This document shows, in pieces, positions 24,201 through 30,974 of a stretch of 37,354 nt of DNA. The DNA comes from a virus. A program made the translations under genes and the position numbers. Location: positions 1 to 37,354 of the IMG/VR virus record IMGVR_UViG_3300049855_000159; one strand, written 5' to 3'. The stretch's first letter is position 1; every line of letters starts with the position of its first letter. Below the pieces are notes generated by a model. The model ran no database searches. It was given only the letters and a program-made list of their open reading frames with translations, and had not been told where the DNA came from.

Positions 24201-24691
24201 GACAAATCATCGACGTTCCACCGGGCGCGGTTCCGGCTGTGAACCCGTCATTTGTTCCTGACGTGCTCGACCTTGACTATGCCGGGGTGCGGGAAGCGGC
24301 CAAGAAGCTTGGCATGGTTTCGTTTGACGAGAAGAGCCTGTTGGCGTCACATACTCTTGGCAAGGCGATGAAGCAGGTCGGGGCCATCAAGATTGGCCGG
24401 ACGATTCTGCTGCGGGCAGCAGACCATGCCCAGGAAGGGATTGAGCAAGCCAACTCAATCATTGATAATTCGACGGACGACGAACTGAAGGCGTCCGTCC
24501 TCACGGCAAAGTCTGCGATGATTAAGGCGCAGGTCGATGCTGGTGATAAATTTATCCGTAGCGCGGAGATTGATGCGTCGGATGACGCAGAGAACAAAGG
24601 GCTCGGATTTAAGCCGTTTGGAACGAGGCAGCCAGTGGTTGTCGCGCAACAGGCGGTTGTCAACGCAACACAAAACAACTACGCAAAATGA
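24185..24691 (+). CDS. Helical protein, unknown function
   Basis: This 168-aa protein starts at ATG 24185, overlapping the nozzle-like gene by 16 bases. It is alpha-helical: YAGVREAAKKLGMVSF, then AMKQVGAIKIGRTILLRAAD, then SIIDNSTDDELKASVLTAKS, with an acidic Asp cluster and a Gln/Asn-rich tail. No HTH or Walker motif is clear. It could be a small terminase-like or ejection accessory protein, but evidence is weak. The ATGA overlap links it to the next gene. Confidence 0.65.
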   Translation: MDESVGQIIDVPPGAVPAVNPSFVPDVLDLDYAGVREAAKKLGMVSFDEKSLLASHTLGKAMKQVGAIKIGRTILLRAADHAQEGIEQANSIIDNSTDDELKASVLTAKSAMIKAQVDAGDKFIRSAEIDASDDAENKGLGFKPFGTRQPVVVAQQAVVNATQNNYAK

Positions 24692-25011
24692 AGAAACTCG
24701 CATCACTCATCGTTGTGGTGGCAACCATCGCCGCCGCACTCACCATCACCAACATCGCCAATGCCGCAGTCGGCGTTGGGGTATCCGTTAACGCCACGAA
24801 CGGTGCCGTTGTCGCTCCGACAAACGTGCCCGTGAAGTTCCCGCAGGTCGGCATCAAAGTCGAGGGCGGCATGTCCATCCTTGGCATTGCGAGCAACTCG
24901 GTAACGGTTCTGGCCGGGCCGATTTACTCGAATGCCGTCAACGGCTCGCTGTGCGTCACCACGAACGGCCAGCTCTGGGTTATGACGAACCGGGTTTGGG
25001 TCGCGAAATAA
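24688..25011 (+). CDS. Small exported protein
   Basis: This 107-aa protein starts at ATG 24688 (ATGA overlap). A Sec signal peptide is visible (MKKLASLIVVVATIAAALTI). The mature part is Asn/Thr/Gly/Val-rich (VSVNATNGAVVAPTNVPV) and ends NGQLWVMTNRVWVAK, like a short beta module. No lipobox Cys. Function unknown. Confidence 0.68.
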   Translation: MKKLASLIVVVATIAAALTITNIANAAVGVGVSVNATNGAVVAPTNVPVKFPQVGIKVEGGMSILGIASNSVTVLAGPIYSNAVNGSLCVTTNGQLWVMTNRVWVAK

Positions 25012-25025
25012 GTCCGCAGTCACCT

Positions 25026-25062
25026 GGCTCGCGCCGGAACTTACCCGGCGCGAGCCTTCACG
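25026..25062 (+). terminator. Perfect 12-bp hairpin
   Basis: GGCTCGCGCCGG (25026-25037) pairs perfectly with CCGGCGCGAGCC (25045-25056) through a 7-nt loop, followed by TTCACG. The short following T run is weak for an intrinsic terminator, but the stem is very stable and would at least pause polymerase or stabilise RNA ends. It separates the tail block from the hydrolase/lipoprotein block. Confidence 0.65.
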
Positions 25063-25065
25063 AAT

Positions 25066-25533
25066 ATGAAGTTCGCCCTCTATCAAGGCAGCTCTTTTGT
25101 AGGTGGATTGATTCGCAAATTCACCCGCTCACGCTACTCGCACGTCGCGCTCAAGTTTAGCGACGGCATTGTGTTCGAGGCGGTCGGCGACGGATTCAAG
25201 CGCAGCAGCTCGCTTGGGGCTCGGCATGAAAAAGGAACCGTCATCGACATCTTTGAATACGCAACCCCGATGGACAGGACGGAAGAGGCTAAGGCCCGCT
25301 TGTTCTGCGAAACCATCGAGAACGCGCCCTACGATTACGGCAGCGTTCTGGTTCACTTTCCGCTGCGGGAAGCTGGCGACAGCGACCGCAGCAAATGGTT
25401 CTGCTCCGAGGCTGCGCTTGCTGCCTCAATCGCCATCGGGAGGCCGCTGCAAATCATGGCCCCGTGGCGCTGTCAGCCTGACCACATCGCAATCTCCCCG
25501 CTTCTCAAATGGAAGGAGTCTGTCGTTATATGA
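25066..25533 (+). CDS. Permuted papain-like peptidase/amidase, YiiX-type
   Basis: This 155-aa protein matches the permuted papain-like (NlpC/P60-related, YiiX) layout: FTRSRYSHVALKFSDG with H26 first, then KWFCSEAALAA with C113 and E115. The order His before Cys is the permuted arrangement. Such enzymes can cleave peptides or amides, often in cell-wall or lipid contexts. It is coupled to the lipoprotein gene by ATGA. Because no other clear cell-wall hydrolase is nearby, it is a candidate endolysin, but the fold is not proof of peptidoglycan activity. Confidence 0.72.
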   Translation: MKFALYQGSSFVGGLIRKFTRSRYSHVALKFSDGIVFEAVGDGFKRSSSLGARHEKGTVIDIFEYATPMDRTEEAKARLFCETIENAPYDYGSVLVHFPLREAGDSDRSKWFCSEAALAASIAIGRPLQIMAPWRCQPDHIAISPLLKWKESVVI

Positions 25534-25736
25534 AAATCGCACTGCTTATTGTCTCTGCCGCCCTGCTCACCGGCTGCACCTATACCGGATACAAAACGCC
25601 GCTGCAACCAGGTGAGAAGGTTGTGTTCCACACCCAGGAGCGCGCCAACCAATTCCGCGAAGTCAGCGGCAACGATGCGTCCAACGGCGGGCGCTTTGTT
25701 GAAATCACAAAGCCGACCACACTCGTAACCGAATGA
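25530..25736 (+). CDS. Small lipoprotein
   Basis: This 68-aa protein starts at ATG 25530 (ATGA overlap). MKIALLIVSAALLTGCTYTG carries a signal peptide with lipobox LLTGC, so the Cys would be lipidated and the protein anchored to a membrane. The mature part is polar. It could be an outer-membrane spanin, but it lacks a matching inner-membrane partner here. Confidence 0.72.
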   Translation: MKIALLIVSAALLTGCTYTGYKTPLQPGEKVVFHTQERANQFREVSGNDASNGGRFVEITKPTTLVTE

Positions 25737-25999
25737 AAAAAACACTCTTGCTCACGTTGCTCCCGCTGCTGCTGGCGGGTTGCGTTAATATCGAAGGCTC
25801 GCGCACCGCCCCGGATGGCAGCTCGCTGTCCATCAAAGCCAACCGATTCCTATGGGTGTCGCAGAACATGGAGTTCACTACCGAGGCTGAAGGGGTGAAG
25901 GTTTCGCTAAAGGCTGCAAAGTCGAGCAGCGACACGCAGGCGGTCGAGGCGCTCGCAAACATCGCTGTGCAGGCTGTAAACAAGGCACCCGCGCCGTGA
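25733..25999 (+). CDS. Second small lipoprotein
   Basis: This 88-aa protein starts at ATG 25733 (ATGA overlap). The signal peptide MKKTLLLTLLPLLLAGCVNI has lipobox LLAGC. The mature part has beta-like segments (SLSIKANRFLWVSQNMEF) and an Ala-rich helix (QAVEALANIAVQAVNKAPAP). Together with the preceding lipoprotein it forms a tandem pair inserted among hydrolase genes. A spanin or superinfection-related role is possible. Confidence 0.74.
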   Translation: MKKTLLLTLLPLLLAGCVNIEGSRTAPDGSSLSIKANRFLWVSQNMEFTTEAEGVKVSLKAAKSSSDTQAVEALANIAVQAVNKAPAP

Positions 26000-26487
26000 A
26001 CGTAATCACCGCAGACCAGATTCACAAGGTCTGTCTGAGCACGGCGAAAACGCTTGGCCAGGACGGGATGGAGTCGTCCCTGTTTGTCGGTGACTACGAC
26101 TACGCCTGCATGGCCGAGGACGGCCTGAGAAGGTTTGGTGAGCGGTTCAGCAACTTCCTGTTCTCATCCGGCCTGAACACCTATGCCGAGGAGCGTAACG
26201 ACTGCGACGACTACGCTCTGCACGCGGCTTCGTTCGCCAAGATTGACCACACCAAGTTCTATCTCGGAGAAGAGGCTGTGGCATTTGGGATAGCGTGGGT
26301 CGTGACCGACACCATGCTTCACGCGGTAAACGCCGTCATCCACCTGGATGAATCCGGCCAACCATACCTGCATCTATGCGAACCTCAGAACACCTGGAAC
26401 GACAAGAAGGTAATCGGAAAGCCTTACATGACCATGCGCGAATTCCCACTATCATCTGTGCGGCGCTGGCAGTTGCTGTGCTTCTGA
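25996..26487 (+). CDS. Transglutaminase/cysteine-protease-like protein
   Basis: This 163-aa protein starts at GTG 25996, overlapping the lipoprotein stop (GTGA). RNDCDDYALHAASF (C70) with later H109 (TMLHAVNAVIH) and a polar LCEPQN (129-132) match a transglutaminase-like Cys-His-Asp/Asn arrangement, similar to bacterial cysteine proteinase-like BTLCP proteins. Substrate unknown: it could cleave or crosslink cell-wall peptides or act on a virion protein. It is not a classical endolysin. Confidence 0.65.
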   Translation: MNVITADQIHKVCLSTAKTLGQDGMESSLFVGDYDYACMAEDGLRRFGERFSNFLFSSGLNTYAEERNDCDDYALHAASFAKIDHTKFYLGEEAVAFGIAWVVTDTMLHAVNAVIHLDESGQPYLHLCEPQNTWNDKKVIGKPYMTMREFPLSSVRRWQLLCF

Positions 26488-26564
26488 TTGTGCTGGCTGG
26501 CTCTGGATGCGCAACAGGCGAAGGAGTCAAGTGGGATTCCAAGCCGCTGATTTATGAAAAATGA
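26376..26564 (+). CDS. Possible lipoprotein nested in the previous gene's 3' end
   Basis: This 62-codon frame starts at ATG 26376 and overlaps the end of the cysteine-protease-like gene by 112 bases in another frame. After the shared part it has a hydrophobic stretch (IICAALAVAVLLIVLAGSGC) with a lipobox-like LAGSGC, then a short polar tail. Nesting of a lipoprotein in the end of another gene recalls Rz1 in Rz, but the host gene here is an enzyme. The start is uncertain because no other in-frame ATG is close to the hydrophobic part. Confidence 0.5.
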   Translation: MRTSEHLERQEGNRKALHDHARIPTIICAALAVAVLLIVLAGSGCATGEGVKWDSKPLIYEK

Positions 26565-26742
26565 GCTGGTCATCGGCAGCGTTGTGTTTAGCGCGCCGCC
26601 TCACGGTGCGGTGTGGCAGCTAAAGACGCTGGCGGCTGCGTGCGGGCGGAGCGTGAAGACGGTTCGCAAAAAGCCTGGCTGGGCTGAGAAGAAGAAGGTG
26701 AAGAAGAGCTGGACGAAGAAGAAGCCAATCAAAAAATTATGA
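26554..26742 (+). CDS. Small basic HTH-like protein
   Basis: This 62-aa protein starts at ATG 26554, overlapping the previous frame. LKTLAAACGRSVKTVRKKPG resembles a helix-turn-helix, followed by a very Lys-rich tail (AEKKKVKKSWTKKKPIKKL). DNA or RNA binding is inferred. It overlaps the next gene start by four bases. Confidence 0.55.
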   Translation: MKNELVIGSVVFSAPPHGAVWQLKTLAAACGRSVKTVRKKPGWAEKKKVKKSWTKKKPIKKL

Positions 26743-27602
26743 GGACAACAGGGATTTTTCAAACCAGACACTTCACGCTCAAGAACTGGAAATACGGCAG
26801 AACTCTCAACCTCGTCCCATTCGGGGACATTCACCGCGATAGCCCATCGTTTGCCGAGGAGGCGTGGGCCAAGTCGAAGGCGCGCTGGAAAAAGCTGGCC
26901 GCAGAAGGCGACGCGCTGTTCCTTGGGATGGGCGACTACTTGGATTCATACTCTACATCTGAGCGCATGGTTATCTGTGACAGCAGGCTGCACGAGTCAA
27001 CCATAAGTAATCTGGAGAAGAACGCCAGGGACAAGGTCGGATGCCTGTCGAAAGAGCTGACGTTCATGCGCGGGCACCTGCTCGGAGTCCTCGGTGGAAA
27101 CCACTACCCGCAATTCTCGGATGGAACAAACGGCGACCAGTTGCTCGCGAACAATCTCAGCACGAAATACCTTGGCGCGTGCTGCGCCATTAGGGTGTGC
27201 TTTGAATACCACGGAAGGAGAGCGAGCTTCGACATCTTCGCGCACCACGGCAAGGGGGGTGGTATGACTGCTGGCGGGCGTCTGAATGCGGTTGAGAAGC
27301 TGGAGAAGGTCTGCGATGCGGACATCTTTCTGATGGGCGACAACCATGCCAGGGGCTGCATCCCAACAGGCGAGAGGCTGCGGTTGGTTGACACTATTGG
27401 CGGTCTAATCGTCAAGGCGAAGCCGACCTGGATTGGTCGAACTGGAAGCTTTCTGCGTGGATATGTCGAAGGGCAGGCAAGCTATGTTGTTGACGCCGCG
27501 CTTCCGCCAGCGAATCTTGGGCATATTGAGTTTCAAATCACTCCGATTAGAATCGGGTCAAACGAGCGCGGCGTTGAGTTGCAGATTGGCGCGCTTCAAT
27601 AA
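26739..27602 (+). CDS. Calcineurin-like metallophosphoesterase
   Basis: This 287-aa protein has the full set of metal-binding motifs: GDIH (D30, H32), GMGDY (D66), GGNHYP (N121, H122), FAHHGKG (H169, H170) and GDNHA (D201, H203). Such enzymes use two metal ions to cleave phosphomono- or diesters, and some act on nucleic acid or cyclic nucleotides. Phage copies may repair or process DNA/RNA ends or counter host nucleotide signals; the substrate is not readable here. It is coupled to the HTH-like gene. Confidence 0.92.
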   Translation: MRTTGIFQTRHFTLKNWKYGRTLNLVPFGDIHRDSPSFAEEAWAKSKARWKKLAAEGDALFLGMGDYLDSYSTSERMVICDSRLHESTISNLEKNARDKVGCLSKELTFMRGHLLGVLGGNHYPQFSDGTNGDQLLANNLSTKYLGACCAIRVCFEYHGRRASFDIFAHHGKGGGMTAGGRLNAVEKLEKVCDADIFLMGDNHARGCIPTGERLRLVDTIGGLIVKAKPTWIGRTGSFLRGYVEGQASYVVDAALPPANLGHIEFQITPIRIGSNERGVELQIGALQ

Positions 27603-27607
27603 ACAAC

Positions 27608-28165
27608 ATGGCCAACGATAAGAAAACATTGCTGAACCGACGCTCCGCTCGAATCGGAGCCGTCAGCGACTTTTCGTTACCGTCTCCGCCTGAGATGCCG
27701 GAGAGCTTGAAGAGGAATTATCCCGAGCTGCGCAACTATGAGCGCCTGATGGATGAGTGGGTTCGCTCAATGAACACCTCGCTGATTCGTGCGCTGACCC
27801 GTGGACAAGTCGAGACTGCTGAAGATACGACGACGGTGGTGCAGAGCAATTTGATTTTCAAGTCTTCAGACTCGGTCACGTTCAAGCGCGAGGACGATGT
27901 CGTCACCGCGTTCGTTGAGCATCCTGAAGTTGTGATTCCTCCGCCAGTTCCAGGAGAACCTGGAAGGCCGGGCAGCGCCGGGCCACAGGGACCACAAGGG
28001 GACACCGGACCAGCAGGCGCGACGGGTGCGACTGGGGCGACCGGCCCGGCAGGACCCACGGGGGCGACAGGACCCGCAGGCGCAAATGGCCTCAAACCAA
28101 CCGCCGCGACTTCTGTATGTAACGGCGACGGCACGATGACTCTGACCTTTACCGCTTGGGCTTGA
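27608..28165 (+). CDS. Collagen-like repeat protein
   Basis: This 185-aa protein starts at ATG 27608. After a helical head (about 30-70, LRNYERLMDEWVRSMNTSLI) comes a run of 15 Gly-X-Y triplets (residues 116-160), with GPQGPQGDTGPAG and many Gly-Ala-Thr, then a short C-terminal tip (AATSVCNGDGTMTLTF). Collagen-like stretches form trimeric rods in phage fibres, and the short C-terminal part may bind or trimerise. Probably a fibre or head-surface appendage. Confidence 0.82.
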   Translation: MANDKKTLLNRRSARIGAVSDFSLPSPPEMPESLKRNYPELRNYERLMDEWVRSMNTSLIRALTRGQVETAEDTTTVVQSNLIFKSSDSVTFKREDDVVTAFVEHPEVVIPPPVPGEPGRPGSAGPQGPQGDTGPAGATGATGATGPAGPTGATGPAGANGLKPTAATSVCNGDGTMTLTFTAWA

Positions 28166-28166
28166 T

Positions 28167-28607
28167 ATGCCGGACATCCTCACCATCACCGGGGACCAGT
28201 GCGAAGACTGTTGCGCGTGTCGGGTGGCCCGCGTGGACATTCAGTTGACGTGGCTCAACGGAGTTTCGGGGAACGTGTTCACTTTTCAAGCGTTCACTGA
28301 CAGCGGGTATGGGACCACGTTCTATGACACCGGGACCATCGACACCTCAACAGCAAGCCCGATAAACGCGGCGATTACGTCGGGGGACCCTATCGGAAAA
28401 GTTGCAGGACCGTCCTCCTATCTCGGGGGTTATCTCGAAGTTGGTGGAACCACGACGGACAACACGAGCGTCACAGTTCGAGTGACCGTCACCTATACGA
28501 GCGGGGAAACCACCGTGGACACAAAAACCGTTGACATTGACTCCAATCCGAACCCCACGTCAACTGGGCAGTATCCAATCCTCATCGACGGGTGTTCGTG
28601 GGTTTAG
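28167..28607 (+). CDS. Hypothetical beta-rich protein
   Basis: This 146-aa protein begins MPDILTITGDQCEDCCACRV, with four clustered Cys near the start, then a Thr/Gly-rich beta region (TTFYDTGTIDTSTASP). Tandem TVRVTVTYTSGETTVDTKTV strands resemble an Ig-like fold. It begins one base after the collagen-like gene and may be its tip or partner. No family is named. Confidence 0.68.
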   Translation: MPDILTITGDQCEDCCACRVARVDIQLTWLNGVSGNVFTFQAFTDSGYGTTFYDTGTIDTSTASPINAAITSGDPIGKVAGPSSYLGGYLEVGGTTTDNTSVTVRVTVTYTSGETTVDTKTVDIDSNPNPTSTGQYPILIDGCSWV

Positions 28608-28611
28608 CTTT

Positions 28612-28881
28612 ATGAGTTGCTGCGGAAAGAAAACTCTTGCTGGACGAATCAAAGCTGCCGTGCTGGGCTGGTCGTCCGTGGTCTTTCGTGTTGGTCTGGC
28701 GAGCAGGTCGGAGATTGCCGAGCGGCGCGGCAAGTGTCGCGTGTGCCCGCATAGCACAAAGCACCCGAGTCTGAAAACCAAGGACGGCCTGCCGATGGTG
28801 GGCATCTGCAAACTTTGCAAGTGTCCGATTGGGGTGAAGACGCAACGGAAGAAGGCAGCCTGCCCGGAGGAGAAATGGTGA
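28612..28881 (+). CDS. Cys-rich zinc-finger-like protein
   Basis: This 89-aa protein starts at ATG 28612. It has a metal-binding pattern C42-x2-C45 (CRVCPHS), then C66-x2-C69-x-C71 (CKLCKCPI) and C84, with an N-terminal CC. A basic middle and a Pro/Lys end (KTQRKKAACPEEKW) suggest nucleic-acid or protein binding. Phages commonly carry small zinc-ribbon proteins of unknown function. Confidence 0.7.
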   Translation: MSCCGKKTLAGRIKAAVLGWSSVVFRVGLASRSEIAERRGKCRVCPHSTKHPSLKTKDGLPMVGICKLCKCPIGVKTQRKKAACPEEKW

Positions 28882-28982
28882 AAACGGAAAAAAGCTGCGA
28901 TGCCCCGAAAAGAAGTGGCTCCAAAAAGCCTGATGATTCCTTGATTTTCTTGTTGAGGCCCGGTCTGATTGCGCTACTTTAG
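28878..28982 (+). CDS. Possible 34-aa peptide
   Basis: GTG 28878 overlaps the previous stop as GTGA, the coupling style used throughout this operon. It encodes a polar stretch (KTEKSCDAPKRSGSKKPDDS) and a short hydrophobic end (LIFLLRPGLIALL). It fills the gap before the next gene. It may be real or chance. Confidence 0.28.
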   Translation: MKTEKSCDAPKRSGSKKPDDSLIFLLRPGLIALL

Positions 28983-29031
28983 CGATAACGAACAGCAGCT
29001 TTGGGCAGGCTGCACAACCCGCAGGAATTTT

Positions 29032-30012
29032 ATGTCACTATTTGGTGGAATCACTGGAGCAATCGGCGCTGGATTTGGCAGCGACAAAGTCAACCAGCAA
29101 TACTACTCCCCTGGCGTCAACAGCAATCTCAACTGGCTGACCGGACTCTTCAAGGGTGACAACAAATCAATCGACGACGCGCTGGCCGCATTCACGCTGG
29201 AGAACAACACGCGCACTGCGAACAACAACCGGCTGCGCGGGCTTGCTGAAGCCGATTACAGCAACCTGTTCGGACAGACTCAGGGCTACAACCCGATGGG
29301 TGAATACGAGCGGCTTCGCTCTGGCAACCTCGGCGCGCTAAAGGACTGGTCTGGAATCCTTGGCGAGCAAGGTCGTCGCACCGAGTCTTTGGCGCAGGCT
29401 GCGCTCGGTCTTGGCGGTCGTCCCTCCGGCAGCTACGAGAAGGCTCTTGTCGCCGACCGTGTGAGCCGCAACGTGGCTCCGGTAATCAACACCGTCATGG
29501 GCAACCTTGGCCGTGACACTTCCGCGCTTGGTGCTCTTCGTTTCAACAACATCGGTCAGGCTGCAAACCTCATCGACTCCCGCACGAACACCGCGAACAT
29601 CGGATACGGCGACGCGCTGGCTCCGGCGTATGCGATGATGGATTTCCGAAACGCTCAGACCGGGCTGCTAGGTGGTCAGGCTGGGGTGGCCAAGGCGAAC
29701 AGCGCAGGCTGGCAGCAAGACCGCAACTGGGCCGACCGGCTCGGTGACGCTGGGCAGGCTTTCGACAATACGATGAACCGCGATATTGGAGTTGCGGCTG
29801 GTGCGCTTGGTTCGCTGACTGGAATGGGTGCAATGGGAGGAGTGGGAGGCATGGGCGGAGGCGGTATGAGCAACATGTTCAGCTACCCCGGGACATACAC
29901 TGGAAGCAACATGTATGGCTCCTACATGATGCAGCCCGGCGGCGCTCTCCGTGCGCTGCGCAATCCGACCCAGCAGGCTTTGGTCAATTCATACGAACAA
30001 CTCTACTCGTAA
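29032..30012 (+). CDS. Internal virion/ejection-type protein, Gly/Met-rich
   Basis: This 326-aa protein starts at ATG 29032 with AGGA about 5 bases upstream, a rare clear Shine-Dalgarno. It begins MSLFGGITGAIGAGFGSDKV. The helical centre (AEADYSNLFGQTQGYNPMGE, LGALKDWSGILGEQGRRTES) resembles ejected internal proteins. The end is Gly/Met-rich (GMGAMGGVGGMGGGGMSNMF), a flexible or membrane-interacting segment. It precedes two more large internal-type genes, forming an ejection block. Function inferred from context. Confidence 0.68.
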   Translation: MSLFGGITGAIGAGFGSDKVNQQYYSPGVNSNLNWLTGLFKGDNKSIDDALAAFTLENNTRTANNNRLRGLAEADYSNLFGQTQGYNPMGEYERLRSGNLGALKDWSGILGEQGRRTESLAQAALGLGGRPSGSYEKALVADRVSRNVAPVINTVMGNLGRDTSALGALRFNNIGQAANLIDSRTNTANIGYGDALAPAYAMMDFRNAQTGLLGGQAGVAKANSAGWQQDRNWADRLGDAGQAFDNTMNRDIGVAAGALGSLTGMGAMGGVGGMGGGGMSNMFSYPGTYTGSNMYGSYMMQPGGALRALRNPTQQALVNSYEQLYS

Positions 30013-30017
30013 TCGTT

Positions 30018-30965
30018 ATGCCACCCATCATCGCAGGCTCGAATCTTTCCGACCTCTCCCGCAACTCACTGCTGCAATCTGAGCTTGCGGCAAACGAGCG
30101 CGCCACCATCGCTGACGAACTGCTTCGTCGTCGTTCTCAGGACAACGAGATGGCCCGCTTCGGCGGCGACCTTGGTTATCGCTACGCAGGACTTGGCCAG
30201 CAGGGCCAGCAGTTCGACTCCGACCTTGGGTTTCGGCGAGAGGCCATGAATCAACGTGGTCGGATGTTTGATGGCGACCTTGCGCTGCGGCGTGACGACC
30301 TCAACAACCGCTGGTCTAAGGTGACTCCAGATGCCGCTGCGCAGCTCCAGTTTCAGAAGGAGCAAATCGACAGCGCGCTCATCAACCAACTGCTGTATGG
30401 CAACAGCGGGTATCCCGCTGGCAAGGGCGGCGACGAGATGCGGCTGGTTGACCAGGATGCAAACCTGAAGGCCGCGACCGCCGCGACCGCGATGAACAAC
30501 TCTTTGAACGCGGAGCTATCAACGCTTCAGGGCGACCTCGACACATCTCGTGGTGGCTGGGGTTGGCTCAACTGGGGAATGAATGGCGAGGATGCTGCCA
30601 GCACTGCGAATTATCTTCGCGGTGTGAAAGACGCAACGCTTCCTCCTGGTGCTGAGAAAACGTATTCATACAGGACTGTGACGGATTGGGCAAAGAACCT
30701 TCCGAACAATCTGCTCTCCAAGGCTCCGCCTGAGATTTCCGGCATGGTTGACGTTGACTACACTGGCAGGCTCCCGAAGTTTGTTCCAAAGAAGTTCGGG
30801 CCTGCTGCATCCAACGGGCTGATTGGCGACGAGCAGAAAAAGCTCCTGTTGCAGAACATGCCTGGCCGAACCGGCGAGCTTTTCCGTAGCGTTTATGGAA
30901 CCAACTCTGCCCCGGTTGTCCGCTACGGCAGGGACGTAAACGGGAACCCTGTCCGCATTCAATAA
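30018..30965 (+). CDS. Second internal virion/ejection-type protein
   Basis: This 315-aa protein begins MPPIIAGSNLSDLSRNSLLQ and is largely helical and charged (AANERATIADELLRRRSQDN). It has repeated Arg/Asp motifs DLGFRREAMNQRGRMFDGDL and then ALRRDDLNNRW, which look like two related units. A C-terminal globular part follows. The ATG has no clear Shine-Dalgarno. It sits between the first internal-type protein and the giant gene, as in podovirus ejection cassettes. Confidence 0.65.
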   Translation: MPPIIAGSNLSDLSRNSLLQSELAANERATIADELLRRRSQDNEMARFGGDLGYRYAGLGQQGQQFDSDLGFRREAMNQRGRMFDGDLALRRDDLNNRWSKVTPDAAAQLQFQKEQIDSALINQLLYGNSGYPAGKGGDEMRLVDQDANLKAATAATAMNNSLNAELSTLQGDLDTSRGGWGWLNWGMNGEDAASTANYLRGVKDATLPPGAEKTYSYRTVTDWAKNLPNNLLSKAPPEISGMVDVDYTGRLPKFVPKKFGPAASNGLIGDEQKKLLLQNMPGRTGELFRSVYGTNSAPVVRYGRDVNGNPVRIQ

Positions 30966-30974
30966 TCCATCACC

